A DNA stretch of 64,000 bases. Source: Marinilabilia salmonicolor. GTDB lineage: Bacteria; Bacteroidota; Bacteroidia; Bacteroidales; Marinilabiliaceae. The stretch is from assembly GCF_003003035.1 (NCBI RefSeq), contig NZ_PVTS01000001.1:355939-419938 (forward strand), written 5' to 3'. How positions within the stretch are numbered: the stretch's first letter is position 1; the number at the start of each line of letters is the position of its first letter. The position numbers were made by a program, and so were the translations under genes. Positions 43,560 to 52,518 of this stretch are shown piece by piece. The notes beneath the pieces were generated by a model. It had not been told where the DNA came from. It saw only the letters and a list, made by a program, of their open reading frames with translations, and did not search any database.

Positions 43560-45653
43560 TTAATAGAAATTGGCTCTGTTGTCCACTATTTCTGCATCTT
43601 CTCTGATTGTTTGCAGCAACTGGTAGCTCACTTTTGATTCAAGTGTTCTTGCCAGCTGTTGTTTTACCTGTTCGGTATCCACTTCAGCTTTTTCCTTGTT
43701 GGTTACTTCCACCAGGTAAACTCCGTTGTTTCCGGCAACTGCATCGGACAACTCATTTTCAGGAGAGAATACTGCCAAAGCTACCAATGCGGGCTCAACA
43801 CCTGCTCCTGCAACCTGGAATGCACTGAAATCAATGCCTGTGGCTGATTGAACCTCTTCTTCCATGCTTTCAGCAATTTCCTGCAGTGATTTACCACTCT
43901 CTTTTTCCTGCTGAAGACGTTCTGTCAGAACTTCTTTCTTCTTGTCGTTCAACAGCTGTCGCTCTATGCGACTGCGAACGTCTGCCAGCGGCATGGTACC
44001 CTCTTCTGTAATGTCGGTAAGAACCGCAATTACAAATTGGTCTCCAAATTCATAAATGGGCGACAAATCTCCGGGTTCGGCTTCAAAAGCCCACTTGACA
44101 AGCTGTCGGGGAGATTCCAAAGCACCTACCTGACGGTCGTTCTTGTTCAGATTACGTCCGTACCTTTTGGTGAGATTCTGCTCCTCAATGGCGGTATTGA
44201 ATTTCTCTGCAGTGTTGTTTAGTGCAGCAAACTTTGTAGCTTCTGAATAAACATTCTGATATGTTTGAGAACTGTATGTTACTTCACGTCCCAGAGTAGC
44301 CAGCTGATATTTTGTTGTCGGCACTCCCTTGTCCTGAATGTGAATGATATGTGTTCCAAACTGAGTTTCCACTTTCACAATGTCGCCTTTATTTCCAAAG
44401 AAACTGGCATCATCAAATGGTTTTACCATCATACCCTGACGGAACCATCCCAAATCACCTCCGTTTACGGCAGATCCCTGATCTTCTGAGTACTGGCGGG
44501 CAAGCTCCGCAAAGTTTGCTCCGTTGTTCAACAGGTTAATCAAACTGTCAGCTATTTCATTGGCCTCATTGGGATTCTGTGGATTCTGACGTAGCAAAAT
44601 GTGACGAGCTCTCACGGAATCGGGCAACTGAGCCACATCTGTCAGACGGGTCAGTTTATAGGTGTCATCTTCGAAATAAGGTCCATATACTTCATTTTCG
44701 GAAGCGGAGGTTACAAAACCTCTGATTTCCTCATCCAAAGCTTCTGCTTTTAGATATCTTCCGTTGAAAGGAATGTCCGAATTGATCCTTACAAACTGAG
44801 CTGCATCAATTTCAGGATTGCTGAAATCTTCACGCATTTCCAATAAACGCTGACGGGTCTGTTCACGATCTTCTTCGGTGGGTTCCACATCAAAAGTCAG
44901 ATATTCAATGTCACGACTTGCGTCCTGCTTGAATTCCTCCTCATTGTTGTTGTAATAGGTCTCAATTTCCCCATCGGTAACACTCACTTCATCATCAGCG
45001 ATGGAAGTCATACGGGCCACCACAAAGTTGAAATCCACTTTGGTATTCCGGGCATTTGCTTCACTTTCAACCCACTGGTTGGTAACCATCATGCCATTTT
45101 CCAGCAAGGATGAATACTTGCTGAACAAACGTTCGTTAATGATTTGTTGCTCAACAAATGTCCAGTAAAAATTGGCTGTTGGATCGTATTGTTTGGAGCG
45201 GAGAAAGTTAATCACCTGCTCTTTGTCAAATGCGCCGGTTTGGGGATTGCTGAAAAGCTGACGAATGGTGGGGTGAACATTTGTTCCGGTTACCATTTCC
45301 AACAATTCTGCAGAGGTTACTTCAATACCAAGTTCCTGGTACTTTTCACCCATTATTACTTCATTTATTAACTGGTTCCAGGCCTGATCGCGCAGACGGT
45401 TAACCATTTCAGCGTCAAGAGAAGATTCTCCTGAGTTCAAACGTGTATATTCCTCCATTTCTGACACACGTGCCTGAAAATCCTGAATGGAGACAGATTC
45501 TCCATTTATCTCCGCTACTTCCATTTGTGATCTCTGAAAAATGGATGAGCCTGAACTCAGCAGGTCGGTCATTATGAAGGCAAACAGGGCGAAGCCGATC
45601 ATTACGGCTACAAGAACTCCTCCTTTACTTCTGATTCTTTCTAAAGTTGCCAT
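43560..45653 (-). CDS. PpiD-like periplasmic peptidyl-prolyl isomerase
   Basis: A 697-residue protein: one N-terminal membrane helix (GVLVAVMIGFALFAFIMTDLL), a SurA-N-like chaperone region (VAEINGESVSIQDFQARVSE), and a parvulin-type rotamase domain (about residues 345-440: RARHILLRQNP, NFAELARQYSEDQGSAVNGG, DLGWFRQGMMVKPFDDASFF). A second helical region and a weak second rotamase-like part follow. It is probably anchored in the inner membrane and helps fold outer-membrane or secreted proteins. It is the last gene of the minus-strand envelope group. Confidence 0.88.
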   Translation of the reverse strand: MATLERIRSKGGVLVAVMIGFALFAFIMTDLLSSGSSIFQRSQMEVAEINGESVSIQDFQARVSEMEEYTRLNSGESSLDAEMVNRLRDQAWNQLINEVIMGEKYQELGIEVTSAELLEMVTGTNVHPTIRQLFSNPQTGAFDKEQVINFLRSKQYDPTANFYWTFVEQQIINERLFSKYSSLLENGMMVTNQWVESEANARNTKVDFNFVVARMTSIADDEVSVTDGEIETYYNNNEEEFKQDASRDIEYLTFDVEPTEEDREQTRQRLLEMREDFSNPEIDAAQFVRINSDIPFNGRYLKAEALDEEIRGFVTSASENEVYGPYFEDDTYKLTRLTDVAQLPDSVRARHILLRQNPQNPNEANEIADSLINLLNNGANFAELARQYSEDQGSAVNGGDLGWFRQGMMVKPFDDASFFGNKGDIVKVETQFGTHIIHIQDKGVPTTKYQLATLGREVTYSSQTYQNVYSEATKFAALNNTAEKFNTAIEEQNLTKRYGRNLNKNDRQVGALESPRQLVKWAFEAEPGDLSPIYEFGDQFVIAVLTDITEEGTMPLADVRSRIERQLLNDKKKEVLTERLQQEKESGKSLQEIAESMEEEVQSATGIDFSAFQVAGAGVEPALVALAVFSPENELSDAVAGNNGVYLVEVTNKEKAEVDTEQVKQQLARTLESKVSYQLLQTIREDAEIVDNRANFY

Positions 45654-45774
45654 TCGAATACAGATTAATTTTGTTTTTTTAAATCAGGTGACGAATATAC
45701 AAAAAATTGCACAATCCGTTTTCCTATTCCTCTTTAAGAAGCGCGAATTTATAATGATTATGGAAACTGACCAA

Positions 45775-47040
45775 TTATTCCTCAGTCTGTTTGATGAGCT
45801 CCACCAATTCAATCTTGGAACTGGTGGCTTCCAGGATGCGGATGGTGAAACCCGGAATCCTGATCTCCTCACCGATGGTGGGGATGGATTCGTTAAAATT
45901 GAGAATCATTCCTGCCAGGGTTTCATAATCGTCCGAAACAGGCAAATCAAGTGGATATTTTTCATTTAGGTAATCCACTTCAAAACGTGCGGATAAATGA
46001 TATTTGTAATCGTCGATTTGCTTTTCTACAAGGTCTGAGATGTCATGTTCATCGTCTATTTCTCCAAATATCTCTTCAAGAATGTCCTCCAGCGTTACAA
46101 TTCCTGCTGTGCCGCCAAACTCATCCACCACCAGCGCAATACTGCGGTGTTCCTTGGTAAATATTTCCAGCAGCTTGTTGGCGGTCATCGTTTCCGGAAC
46201 AATACTGATGGGGTTGATGATGTTTTTCAGCTTTCTGGGATGCTTGAAGAGTTCTGAAACATGTATGTAGCCTATAATGTTATCGATGTTTTCTTTAAAA
46301 ACCAGGATTTTGGAGTGACCGCTGTCAATGAATTTTTGTCTCAGGTTTTCGATGGACTCCTCTGCATCAATGGCCTCCAGGTCTGTTCTGGGGATGGTGC
46401 ATTCGCGTATCTTTACCGATGAAAAATCAAGCGCATTTTTCAGGAACTTTACTTCCTGAGGCATATTGTCATCTGTTGCATTCTGTTCCTGGTGCTCTTC
46501 CAGCAGGTGGTTGAAGTCCAGTCGGCCAATAACCAGATCTTCGGTGGATATTGCTTCTGTTGAATTGCCAAATTTCTTCAGGAGAAAGTTGGATGCCCCG
46601 ACGGTGAGTCTTGAAATAGGAAAGAAGGTTCCGTAGAATAGTGTCAGAGGAATGCTGAACATATTCAGGGTGAAAACGGGGTTGAGACGGAACAATATCT
46701 TGGGCAGAAACTCTGCCGTTATCAGGATGATGAGCGTCGATATCAGTGTTTGAAACAATAAGATGGCAAAGTCGGACGAGAAATACCTGGAAATCATCGG
46801 TTCAAACAAGTGGCCCATGTAAATACCATAAACCACCAAGGCAATGTTGTTGCCTATGAGAATGGTCGTGATAAACATTCCCGGCTTTCGGAGAAATCGG
46901 TCGATGAGGCGGGCTATTCTCGGGTTTTTTCGTCTGTTTAATTCAATCAGTAATTTGTTGGCAGAGAGAAATGCCATTTCACTGCCTGAAAAAAAAGCTG
47001 AAAACAATATGGTTGCAATGATGATCGGTAAATATTCCAT
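45775..47040 (-). CDS. CNNM/CorC-type membrane protein (hemolysin family)
   Basis: A 421-residue protein with an N-terminal CNNM (DUF21) domain of about four helices (residues 1-175; FFSGSEMAFLSANKLLIELN is characteristic). A pair of CBS domains (about 200-325, RTDLEAIDAEESIENLRQKF and VDEFGGTAGIVTLEDILEEI) and a C-terminal CorC/HlyC domain follow. Members are linked to magnesium or cobalt transport; in gliding Bacteroidota the GldE protein belongs here. Which role applies is not known. It stands 57 bp downstream of lptC on the same strand. Confidence 0.85.
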   Translation of the reverse strand: MEYLPIIIATILFSAFFSGSEMAFLSANKLLIELNRRKNPRIARLIDRFLRKPGMFITTILIGNNIALVVYGIYMGHLFEPMISRYFSSDFAILLFQTLISTLIILITAEFLPKILFRLNPVFTLNMFSIPLTLFYGTFFPISRLTVGASNFLLKKFGNSTEAISTEDLVIGRLDFNHLLEEHQEQNATDDNMPQEVKFLKNALDFSSVKIRECTIPRTDLEAIDAEESIENLRQKFIDSGHSKILVFKENIDNIIGYIHVSELFKHPRKLKNIINPISIVPETMTANKLLEIFTKEHRSIALVVDEFGGTAGIVTLEDILEEIFGEIDDEHDISDLVEKQIDDYKYHLSARFEVDYLNEKYPLDLPVSDDYETLAGMILNFNESIPTIGEEIRIPGFTIRILEATSSKIELVELIKQTEE

Positions 47041-47097
47041 TACTCAGTTGATAGGAGTCTGAATCGCAAGGTAACAAAAAATCTTTCTGATCGGGAA

Positions 47098-47691
47098 TTA
47101 TTCCGATTGGTTCTCTTGAACACTCAATATTCCACTTATTCTCTTGATGGTGTAGTTCTCCAGCCTTTCATCCGACTCAAATCCGTAACCGGTCAGTATT
47201 TCCTGATCCGTAGTGATTTTTATGAACTCGTCGGAATAGATGGTGTGTTTCCGTGAATCCCAAAACAGTTGCTCGGTGTTGATTACTTCATTTTTGAAAT
47301 TGACAGCTTCCACATCGTCCTGAAGTTCCCATAGGTCTTCGCTTTCATGGAAAATGGCGTACCGGCTTTTTATTTGGGCATCAATTTCTTCTTTTTCGTT
47401 GTAAATGATCAGATGTAATCCCTTCGGAAATTCGGTGTAGGGCTTTTCCAAATTTTCATACTGATTCATCTCCGGGGTGATGAACCGGTAAGCAATTCTG
47501 CCGGAGTCGGTAACTGCTGTTTCCAAATCTTTGACCGAAAGAGATGGCAGGTTTTTCTCATCTACAGCAGCCTGTATCTCTTCCGTGGTGTTTGATTGAC
47601 AGGAAGAAAACAAAACAAGAACAGCAAGCAGTAAAAATATACTGCCTGCTGTTTGTACACTTGATTTATGGTGTTTAAATCTGTGATTCAT
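47098..47691 (-). CDS. lptC: LPS export protein LptC (lipoprotein form)
   Basis: A protein of about 197 residues with a lipoprotein-type signal (helix ILFLLAVL-like at residues 15-28 with FSSC lipobox) and an OstA/LptC beta-jellyroll body. Characteristic stretches are GLHLIIYNEKEEIDAQIKSR, YAIFHESEDLWELQDDVEAV, NTEQLFWDSRKHTIYSDEFI and TGYGFESDERLENYTIKRI. LptC accepts LPS from the LptBFG transporter and passes it to LptA; the lipobox cysteine suggests anchoring by lipid instead of a helix. The start at 47691 (MNHRF) is preferred to 47733 because the upstream reading adds only polar residues. Confidence 0.82.
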   Translation of the reverse strand: MNHRFKHHKSSVQTAGSIFLLLAVLVLFSSCQSNTTEEIQAAVDEKNLPSLSVKDLETAVTDSGRIAYRFITPEMNQYENLEKPYTEFPKGLHLIIYNEKEEIDAQIKSRYAIFHESEDLWELQDDVEAVNFKNEVINTEQLFWDSRKHTIYSDEFIKITTDQEILTGYGFESDERLENYTIKRISGILSVQENQSE

Positions 47692-47739
47692 ATGTTGTTT
47701 AGTGTCAGCAAGTGAATTGCTGTTTTCTTGCAAAAACGA

Positions 47740-49095
47740 TTATTTGCTTCTAACGGTTGTGCGTTCACCAATCCAACCACCTACGGTATATGAGCCTCCT
47801 TTTTCAAGTCCCTGGAAGAAAATCTCTTTTTCTTCGGGGAAGTGCTTCACATATAAATTAATCAGGTTGTTGGCTTCGTCAGCTACTTCAGGATCTACTG
47901 ATTTGGCGCGCAGGAATTTATCTACTGCTGCCCAGTAGGCTGTTTTGTGTGTGAACTCATCGTCACCAATTGAGGATGCTGACGTTGCGTAGGCCTTTCC
48001 AATCAGGATATAAGGCTGTCCCCATTCGGGATTGGCTTCAATAGCTTTCAGTGCATTGGATCGGGCTGAAGAGAAATTGTTTCCCGCCAGATTAACCAAT
48101 CCTAACTGGTAGTAATATTTTGCTTTTTGAGTGTCATCCTCCACCAAATTAATGGCTTCTTTGTAATAATCGGAAGCACGGTCTGTATCTCCTGATTTCA
48201 GGTACATACGAGCCAGTCCGTAAGCTGAGGAGTGTGATGGCTCAATAGTGTGCTGGTATTCAGAAACTTTGTACAGTAAATCCATATCTTCACACATCTC
48301 ATTTGCCAGCAAACGACTCACCCGCTTCAACCAGGGAAGATCTTCCTTATGCTCTTCCAACTGAGGAGAGAAAATTCTGTCCAGTGTATTGCAATCGGCT
48401 GCACCACTGCGGGCAAACAGCTCTTCTATTTTACCCGCCAAATCTTCAAGAGTGCTTTTGTATTTAGCCATCTTGGGATTCTCTATCTGTGCGTTCAGCA
48501 AATCGATGATGGTGGTGTAGTTATTTACCACATCTTCGGCCTGAATTTCGCCATCGTTAAACATCGCTACAGTGCTGGTCATGAAAATACCGAGAACAGC
48601 GGGTTGAGCAGACTTTCCGTCTTCTTCAACAGATTCCTTCAGCAAACCATACGCTTCTTTTCTGATTTCGCTGTCATCTTTCTTGAAATCCAGCATCGAA
48701 ATGGCTTTTTTCCCTTTGATGTATGGAATGCCATAACGGGGATGATCTCCAAAATACTTCATGCGCTGATCATAAACCTTCATCAGCTCGTCGAAATATT
48801 TGTCCTTCTCAGCCTGGTTTTCTGCATGTTTTATTTTGTATTCCATGATTTTTTCACCATCGGTATAAAGCCTTCTGGTGGACAATGGACATTCGTTAAA
48901 AGCAGTTTCCCAATAAGGCATAGCCTCATCATAACGATCCTGTTTTACCAGTTCGGTATAAAGTGAGAGGTTTTTTAGACATTGGATGCTGTCTTCTCCG
49001 TGTCCGTACTTCGATCCGTCTTCCACGCCTTTTTGAGAAAAGGCCTGAACTGTTGACAACAGCAATCCTAAAGTTATAATTGCAAACGCTTTCAT
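47740..49095 (-). CDS. Secreted tetratricopeptide-repeat protein
   Basis: A 451-residue protein with a signal peptide (MKAFAIITLGLLLSTVQAFS). It is built mainly of helical repeats: SSAYGLARMYLKSGDTDRAS, KAKYYYQLGLVNLAGNNFSS and ALKAIEANPEWGQPYILIGK are clear TPR units in the second half. No enzymatic motif is seen. It lies 6 bp upstream of lptC and downstream of the outer-membrane protein, suggesting a scaffold role in outer-membrane or LPS assembly (inference). Family members are of unknown function. Confidence 0.78.
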   Translation of the reverse strand: MKAFAIITLGLLLSTVQAFSQKGVEDGSKYGHGEDSIQCLKNLSLYTELVKQDRYDEAMPYWETAFNECPLSTRRLYTDGEKIMEYKIKHAENQAEKDKYFDELMKVYDQRMKYFGDHPRYGIPYIKGKKAISMLDFKKDDSEIRKEAYGLLKESVEEDGKSAQPAVLGIFMTSTVAMFNDGEIQAEDVVNNYTTIIDLLNAQIENPKMAKYKSTLEDLAGKIEELFARSGAADCNTLDRIFSPQLEEHKEDLPWLKRVSRLLANEMCEDMDLLYKVSEYQHTIEPSHSSAYGLARMYLKSGDTDRASDYYKEAINLVEDDTQKAKYYYQLGLVNLAGNNFSSARSNALKAIEANPEWGQPYILIGKAYATSASSIGDDEFTHKTAYWAAVDKFLRAKSVDPEVADEANNLINLYVKHFPEEKEIFFQGLEKGGSYTVGGWIGERTTVRSK

Positions 49096-49255
49096 GAGAA
49101 ATAATTTTTGTTTGTAATCTTAAACAGTTTCCTGAAAAAAAAACTATTCTGGTCTGATTTGTTGTTTTACTTTGCTTTCCCGGGTGTTTTGTTGCCTTCT
49201 CTTCTCCGTATATTGATCTGGCTTGTTAAAAAAGGCATATTTTTCAAAACAGCTG

Positions 49256-49263
49256 CAAAGGTA
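49256..49263 (-). promoter_or_regulatory. -7 box TACCTTTG for the TPR-lptC-CNNM group
   Basis: A minus-strand TACCTTTG lies about 160 bp upstream of the TPR gene start, between it and the outer-membrane protein gene. No clear -33 box is visible. Confidence 0.45.
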
Positions 49264-49304
49264 ATTAAAATATCAGAAAAAATCTTTTGATTTCTGAGTT
49301 TGAT

Positions 49305-50579
49305 TTACTGGAACTTCCATTTATTAAACCAGAACTCATGGAAAGTGAAATTCAAGGTAACTTTTCCATAGGTTTCTGACATGTCCAGATTGCCCGTTGG
49401 CTTTCTGGTTCCGTATTCAAAAACAAGGTTTACTGAAGTTTTTGAACGGTTGTATGGTAAACCTATTCCAAAAGTTATGCCAAAGTTGTTGATTTTATCA
49501 TCGCCAATACGAATGTACTCTTCTCCGAATTTTACTCCCGCACGGTACTTCATGCGCGCCAGATAGTTTGGTGAGCGGCTGTCCGGGGTATATTGAGCCC
49601 CGGCCGAAAGTTGGGTGCTGTTGGTGGTTTGAGTGTGATTGTCGGGGAAATCCACATCCCCCCAGTTGGCCATTGTGTAATCTGCCGCCAGCAGAAGTCT
49701 GTCTCCGTTTTTGTAGGAAACACCCATGCCAATGGATTGTGCCATGTCGAAGCCTGATACATCTGATGTGTCGGTGGCTTCAGGGATAATGATGTTGGAA
49801 CCAAAAAGTTTACCGTCTTCTGAGTAACTGGTGCCTTTGGCTACTGTTCTTTGAAAATCTCCCTTCAGTGATGCCTGTGGCCGGTAGGTAAATCCAAAGG
49901 TCATGGATTTCTCTTCCGAAATCTGATGGGTATATTGCGCACCCAGATCCATAAAGAAATCGCTTGCATGGATCTCGGACTGAACGCCATATTTATAAGC
50001 CTCAGGATCGTCCGAGAATTCTATGAAGGTGGTGTGCTGAATGTTGCCAAAAATATAACTGGCATGTGCTCCCACCGAGAAATTGTTGGCCGGCATAATG
50101 GAGACTCCTCCGTAAACGGTGGACAAATTTCCTGTTCCAATGGCCTTATTGAGACTTGTCCCATCCGAAAACTCAAATTTGTATCCTGAGTTGGAGAAAG
50201 GACGCAATCCCATCGTGGCATGCACTCGTTGTGAAATGGGAAAACCCATGGCAAAATAACTGAAATCAACATTGTTGTAGGTTTCATTTCCATCGCCGCT
50301 GGAGAATTCCTGTGTAAACCCTGAAATTCCTGCTTCAAAAAAGAAAGACATGGTATCTATTCCGGAGTAGGATGCAGGATTGAGAATGTTGAGGTGGTTG
50401 TCACTTTTGAGACCGATTCCGGTATTTCCCATAGCGGCATTTTGTCCGAATCCGGAGGTATTCAACTCACCAATGCCGTAACGGGAAAAGGGTGAAAAGG
50501 TTCTTTTTTGGCCAAATGCAGCAGTTGAAATCAAAAGTGCCAATAGCAAAAGGATGTGGTATCTGTTGTTTTTATGCAT
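49305..50579 (-). CDS. Outer-membrane beta-barrel protein
   Basis: A protein of about 424 residues with a signal peptide (YHILLLLALLISTAAFGQ). It has alternating aromatic/polar beta strands and ends in an aromatic C-terminus (FHEFWFNKWKFQ), all typical of an outer-membrane barrel of the FadL/PorP-like type. The N-terminal FSPFSRYGIGELNTSGFGQN and NPASYSGIDTMSFFFEAGIS are conserved in a Bacteroidota family without assigned function. It overlaps the end of coaX by a few bases, so the two are co-expressed. The ATG at 50577-50579 is preferred. Confidence 0.78.
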   Translation of the reverse strand: MHKNNRYHILLLLALLISTAAFGQKRTFSPFSRYGIGELNTSGFGQNAAMGNTGIGLKSDNHLNILNPASYSGIDTMSFFFEAGISGFTQEFSSGDGNETYNNVDFSYFAMGFPISQRVHATMGLRPFSNSGYKFEFSDGTSLNKAIGTGNLSTVYGGVSIMPANNFSVGAHASYIFGNIQHTTFIEFSDDPEAYKYGVQSEIHASDFFMDLGAQYTHQISEEKSMTFGFTYRPQASLKGDFQRTVAKGTSYSEDGKLFGSNIIIPEATDTSDVSGFDMAQSIGMGVSYKNGDRLLLAADYTMANWGDVDFPDNHTQTTNSTQLSAGAQYTPDSRSPNYLARMKYRAGVKFGEEYIRIGDDKINNFGITFGIGLPYNRSKTSVNLVFEYGTRKPTGNLDMSETYGKVTLNFTFHEFWFNKWKFQ

Positions 50580-51288
50580 TGTATTCAATTATTCGGTTTA
50601 GTCCGGAAAGTACCAGATTTGGTTGTGCAAAGATGATACTTTTTGTGTAGCTGACAAAAAAATCTGCATCTCCTCCGGTTAAGATGACCTTTGCATCAGG
50701 GTATTGTTTTATAACTTTATTGATGTATCCTTCAAATTCCATGAGCAAACTGTTTTGAACTCCGGAACGAATTGCCTCCTCTGTGGTTGTACCCCAGAAC
50801 GGAGTGTTACCGGTTGTTGTTGCCGGCAGCCGGCTGGTTTGCTGATGAAGGGCTGCAAACCGCATTTTTAACCCGGGCGAAATATTGCCCCCGTAATAAA
50901 CATGATCATTGTAAAGATCAAAAGTGATGGCTGTGCCGGCATCTATAACCAATAAGGGGCTGTCCGGATAGATGGCTGCTGCTCCAATGACTGCTGCCAG
51001 TCGGTCTTTGCCCAGGGTTTCCGGTGTTTTGTATCCGTTTTTTACCGGAATTGGAGTGTGATGATCAAAAAAAATAAATGATCCTGAAATATTTTGAATC
51101 AATTCTTCAAATTCCCCAGTCTGGTTTGTAACGGATGAAAAAATAACATTGTCCGCACCATGCCGGTTTATCAGTTCAGTGATCACTTTTTTGTCAAGGA
51201 AAACCAGCTTGTAAGTGGCAATTAATTTCCCCTTGTCAAAAAAACCAATTTTGGTACTGCTATTTCCCTGATCAATCGCTAAATTCAT
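50572..51288 (-). CDS. coaX: Type III pantothenate kinase
   Basis: A 238-residue kinase of the ASKHA fold that phosphorylates pantothenate, the first step of coenzyme A synthesis. The phosphate-binding DQGNSSTKIGFFDKG is at the N-terminus; TLGKDRLAAVIGAAAIYP, LVIDAGTAITFDL, GGNISPGLKMRFAALHQQTS and ILTGGDADFF follow. Type III enzymes are not inhibited by coenzyme A. It is first in the minus-strand envelope group. Confidence 0.95.
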   Translation of the reverse strand: MNLAIDQGNSSTKIGFFDKGKLIATYKLVFLDKKVITELINRHGADNVIFSSVTNQTGEFEELIQNISGSFIFFDHHTPIPVKNGYKTPETLGKDRLAAVIGAAAIYPDSPLLVIDAGTAITFDLYNDHVYYGGNISPGLKMRFAALHQQTSRLPATTTGNTPFWGTTTEEAIRSGVQNSLLMEFEGYINKVIKQYPDAKVILTGGDADFFVSYTKSIIFAQPNLVLSGLNRIIEYNA

Positions 51289-51343
51289 GTTCTGAAATGT
51301 TAATAAAGGGCCGTTTGTTGAACATTTGCCGGGTTTTTCATGG

Positions 51344-51351
51344 CAAATTTA
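51344..51351 (-). promoter_or_regulatory. -7 box TAAATTTG for coaX
   Basis: A full match to TAnnTTTG on the minus strand, 55 bp upstream of the coaX ATG. No -33 box at the usual spacing. Confidence 0.45.
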
Positions 51352-51426
51352 ACCTGATTTATCAATTATGAAGGTTAATTCAACTTTTTTTGGTTTGGGG
51401 ATTGTTCCCAAAAATTGTACCACATT

Positions 51427-52518
51427 ATGCGAAAAGTTTTGGTAGTTGAAGATGATCGTTTCATCTCCGCAATATTTTCATTGTTTCTTAAAGATTTGGG
51501 GTTCGATATTATCGGACGATGCAAGGATGGGGTAGCTGCTCTGGAGGAGTGCAAATCCAACCGGCCGGACATTGTTTTGATGGATATCCATCTGGAAGGA
51601 GATTTGGATGGCATCCAGGCCGCGGAACATATTCAGCGGGAATGCGAAGTTCCCGTGATTTTTGTTTCAAGTGATACCAGCCATGATGTGGTGGAACGTG
51701 CTGTGTTCTCCAATTCTTATGGCTATCTTGTGAAACCCATCACCAAAAAGGAGTTGGGAATTACTATGGAACTGGCTTATTACAAGCATAAAGCGGATGT
51801 GGACCAGAAACGCAGAGAGCAAAGCTTCCGAAACTATATTTCCAAGGCTCCCATAGCTATGACCATCGTTCAGGACGGAATGATCAGGTATCTCAATAAT
51901 CTGGCCCTCGATTTGTTTAAAACACATTATATGGAGGATATCGTGGGAACCTCTCTGGTGGATTTTGTGGATGATGAATTTGTACCGATGCTGGAAAGTG
52001 TTCTGGCAGATGATTTTTCCGAGGAAATTGAACCTTTCCATCTTCAGATAAAAACTTTTCACCAAAAACCATTGAAGGTAATGGTGCATGCCTCCAGAAT
52101 TTTGTTCAATCAAAGACCTGCATTTCAATTTGGACTGGTGGAAATATCCGGGTTTATGGCGTGTGTCGATGAGCTTAAAAAGTGGAGAGAAGCTGCCCTT
52201 ACCGGAGCGGGGCCTGTTCTGGTGATTAATCGACTCTTTGAGGTGGTGGATTACAACCCTGCTTTCAGGGAGTATGTAAATCCTGCTTTTGACATGCGTG
52301 GCCACTCGGTTTTTACTATGCGTCCCTGGATGAACATAGATCGTGGTGCCTTGGCCAATATTTTCAATCAGGAAACTACCGACTCAGTGACTATCTCCAT
52401 CGAAACCACCACTCATTTACTTGAATGCCGCGGTTACGTTTTGAACAACGACCAGGGAGAGACCGAAAAGATTCTTGTGGTACTCCGTGAGGCCAAACCT
52501 AAGGGGCAGATGGAGTAG
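51427..52518 (+). CDS. Response regulator with PAS-like sensor domain
   Basis: A 363-residue protein. The receiver domain (residues 1-125) has the acidic pocket VVEDDRF, the phosphoacceptor Asp in DIVLMDIHLEGDLDG, the conserved Ser in FVSSDTS and the Lys in YLVKPITKKEL. It is followed by one or two PAS-type domains (SKAPIAMTIVQDGMIRYLNN, and VLVINRLFEVVDYNPAFREY). There is no DNA-binding, kinase or GGDEF output domain. It may be a relay or single-domain-like regulator. The start is the ATG at 51427 (MRKVLVVEDD). Its 3' end overlaps the convergent mfd by 20 bp, and no cognate kinase is adjacent. Confidence 0.85.
   Translation: MRKVLVVEDDRFISAIFSLFLKDLGFDIIGRCKDGVAALEECKSNRPDIVLMDIHLEGDLDGIQAAEHIQRECEVPVIFVSSDTSHDVVERAVFSNSYGYLVKPITKKELGITMELAYYKHKADVDQKRREQSFRNYISKAPIAMTIVQDGMIRYLNNLALDLFKTHYMEDIVGTSLVDFVDDEFVPMLESVLADDFSEEIEPFHLQIKTFHQKPLKVMVHASRILFNQRPAFQFGLVEISGFMACVDELKKWREAALTGAGPVLVINRLFEVVDYNPAFREYVNPAFDMRGHSVFTMRPWMNIDRGALANIFNQETTDSVTISIETTTHLLECRGYVLNNDQGETEKILVVLREAKPKGQME

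Noticed and set aside
48349..48966. 205-residue plus-strand frame opposite the TPR gene
   Set aside because: It is a shadow of the TPR protein gene, without a recognisable domain.
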